From assembly GCA_013373375.1 (NCBI GenBank), contig JABXHY010000044.1, positions 17,830 to 81,829 of the forward strand: DNA of 64,000 nucleotides. Direction: 5' to 3'. The DNA comes from Gammaproteobacteria bacterium. GTDB lineage: Bacteria; Pseudomonadota; Gammaproteobacteria; Enterobacterales; Kangiellaceae. Below are positions 63,329 through 64,000 of the stretch, in pieces (within the stretch, counting starts at the first letter, position 1; each line of letters starts with the position of its first letter). The notes below the pieces were generated by a model. That model ran no database searches, was not told the origin of the DNA, and worked only from the letters and a program-made list of their open reading frames with translations. The position numbers and the translations under genes were made by a program.

Positions 63329-64000
63329 TTAAAAGGTAAATTTAAATCCAGCTTTTAATCGCCATACCGACTTATCAGCACGATAAGTTGCAGGCGAACC
63401 GTATCGGTATCCACCAAACGGTACTTGGTATTGATACTGACCATCTTCATTTAAATCGTAATCAAACAATATTTGTTGAGTATCAGCGAAACGGTTGTAA
63501 TAAATATCGCCTTTACTGCTATCAATAAGGTTCAATAAATTGAAAATGGTGAAATATACTTCGCCTTTGTTGTTATCGAATAATCCCGGAACTTCTTGTC
63601 GAATCGAAAGATTGGTTTGAGTGTTCCAAGGACTACGGTAAGCATTTCGACTTAAATAGCCACCTTCGGTTGAAAGACCATTCGCTTCAAGATGAGCAAT
63701 AATTTCTTCGTATGTTAAGCAAAGTTGGTTACCTTGATTATCTAAACAATCAAAATCAACTGCAGGGTCGTTAGGACCTGTTGGAATATAAGGAAGATAG
63801 ACATCTGAATCGTCAAATAAATCTTGATCACCAAAGTCGTCATCTCGGAAAGATCCAAGAGTCCAGCTGTACGGACGACCTGATGAACGTTGAACAAATA
63901 GTCCAATGTTGGTCGTGTAGTTTTCAAACAACTCTGTCGCGTAATCTAAGTTAAGCTTTAAGCTGTGCTCAGTCTCATAAGAAGCCGTTGCGGGTGTCGG
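63329..64000 (-). CDS. TonB-dependent receptor, C-terminal part
   Basis: The last 223 residues of a larger outer-membrane protein; the frame is open to the window edge, so the start lies beyond 64000. The sequence alternates aromatic and polar residues as in a beta-barrel (SLKLNLDYATELFENYTT, NIGLFVQRSSGRPYSW, TNLSIRQEVPGLF) and ends in GFKFTF with a terminal phenylalanine, the outer-membrane assembly signal. Content fits the Oar-like/carboxypeptidase-regulatory type of TonB receptor. It is followed by the choice-of-anchor J protein on the same strand 67 nt later, a plausible receptor-surface protein pair. Confidence 0.85.
   Translation of the reverse strand, partial: PTPATASYETEHSLKLNLDYATELFENYTTNIGLFVQRSSGRPYSWTLGSFRDDDFGDQDLFDDSDVYLPYIPTGPNDPAVDFDCLDNQGNQLCLTYEEIIAHLEANGLSTEGGYLSRNAYRSPWNTQTNLSIRQEVPGLFDNNKGEVYFTIFNLLNLIDSSKGDIYYNRFADTQQILFDYDLNEDGQYQYQVPFGGYRYGSPATYRADKSVWRLKAGFKFTF

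Overview
The window reads as chromosome of a marine-type gammaproteobacterium of low to moderate GC. Core genes supporting this are plsB, ubiC-ubiA, glpE-glpG, kbl-tdh, recG, tcdA, rsuA, truC and an NAD malate dehydrogenase, together with three secreted proteins ending in GlyGly-CTERM-like sorting tails and a TonB-dependent receptor. A relative of the Kangiellaceae/Aliikangiella would fit, but that placement is a guess. No rRNA, tRNA, CRISPR array or intact insertion sequence was seen.

Layout, left to right. 1-1.3 kb: two unrecognised AT-rich genes. 1.4-5.2 kb: an XRE regulator divergent from a tight four-gene phospholipid cluster (YnbA-like CDP-alcohol phosphotransferase, CdsA/YnbB-like cytidylyltransferase, PlsC-like acyltransferase, membrane protein). 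5.3-7.6 kb: small orphan genes, a decayed coding stretch with a surviving terminator, a gene fragment and a small lipoprotein. 7.6-12.9 kb: one operon on the minus strand (ABC ATPase, ABC-2 permease, amidohydrolase-CIA30 fusion, DesK-like kinase, DesR-like regulator) coupled by 4-nt overlaps, with a strong operator-like palindrome in front. 13.0-15.8 kb: two small membrane proteins and an AT-rich NACHT NTPase, a plausible anti-phage NLR-like protein. 15.9-20.1 kb: the paired diheme lipoprotein and parallel beta-helix lipoprotein, plus a membrane-bound AraC regulator. 20.3-28.4 kb: an orphan GspG-like protein, then a giant hybrid two-component regulator divergent from a secreted M9 collagenase. 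28.7-32.5 kb: AraC remnant, YceI lipoprotein, VOC protein, alkaline phosphatase, endonuclease V and a tail-anchored protein. 32.6-39.4 kb: VanZ-like protein divergent from an exosortase-A-type AMP ligase and PLP decarboxylase, then plsB. 39.5-47.2 kb: ubiCA, a FliL-like protein, glpEG, GNAT, tdh-kbl and a coiled-coil membrane protein. 47.2-52.1 kb: a vWA lipoprotein, sensor kinase and OmpR-type regulator in one operon with 11-bp-phased direct repeats upstream, and yccF. 52.4-58.9 kb: housekeeping genes. 59.1-64 kb: secreted endonuclease I with FN3 domains, a four-repeat choice-of-anchor-J protein, and the 3' part of a TonB-dependent receptor.

The least ordinary parts are the NACHT locus, the vWA-kinase-regulator operon with its phased repeats, the five-gene ABC/amidohydrolase/DesKR operon with its operator, the regulator-collagenase pair, and the orphan exosortase-type ligase/decarboxylase pair. 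Start codons were re-chosen where ribosome binding sites or signal peptides favoured an internal ATG over an upstream TTG.
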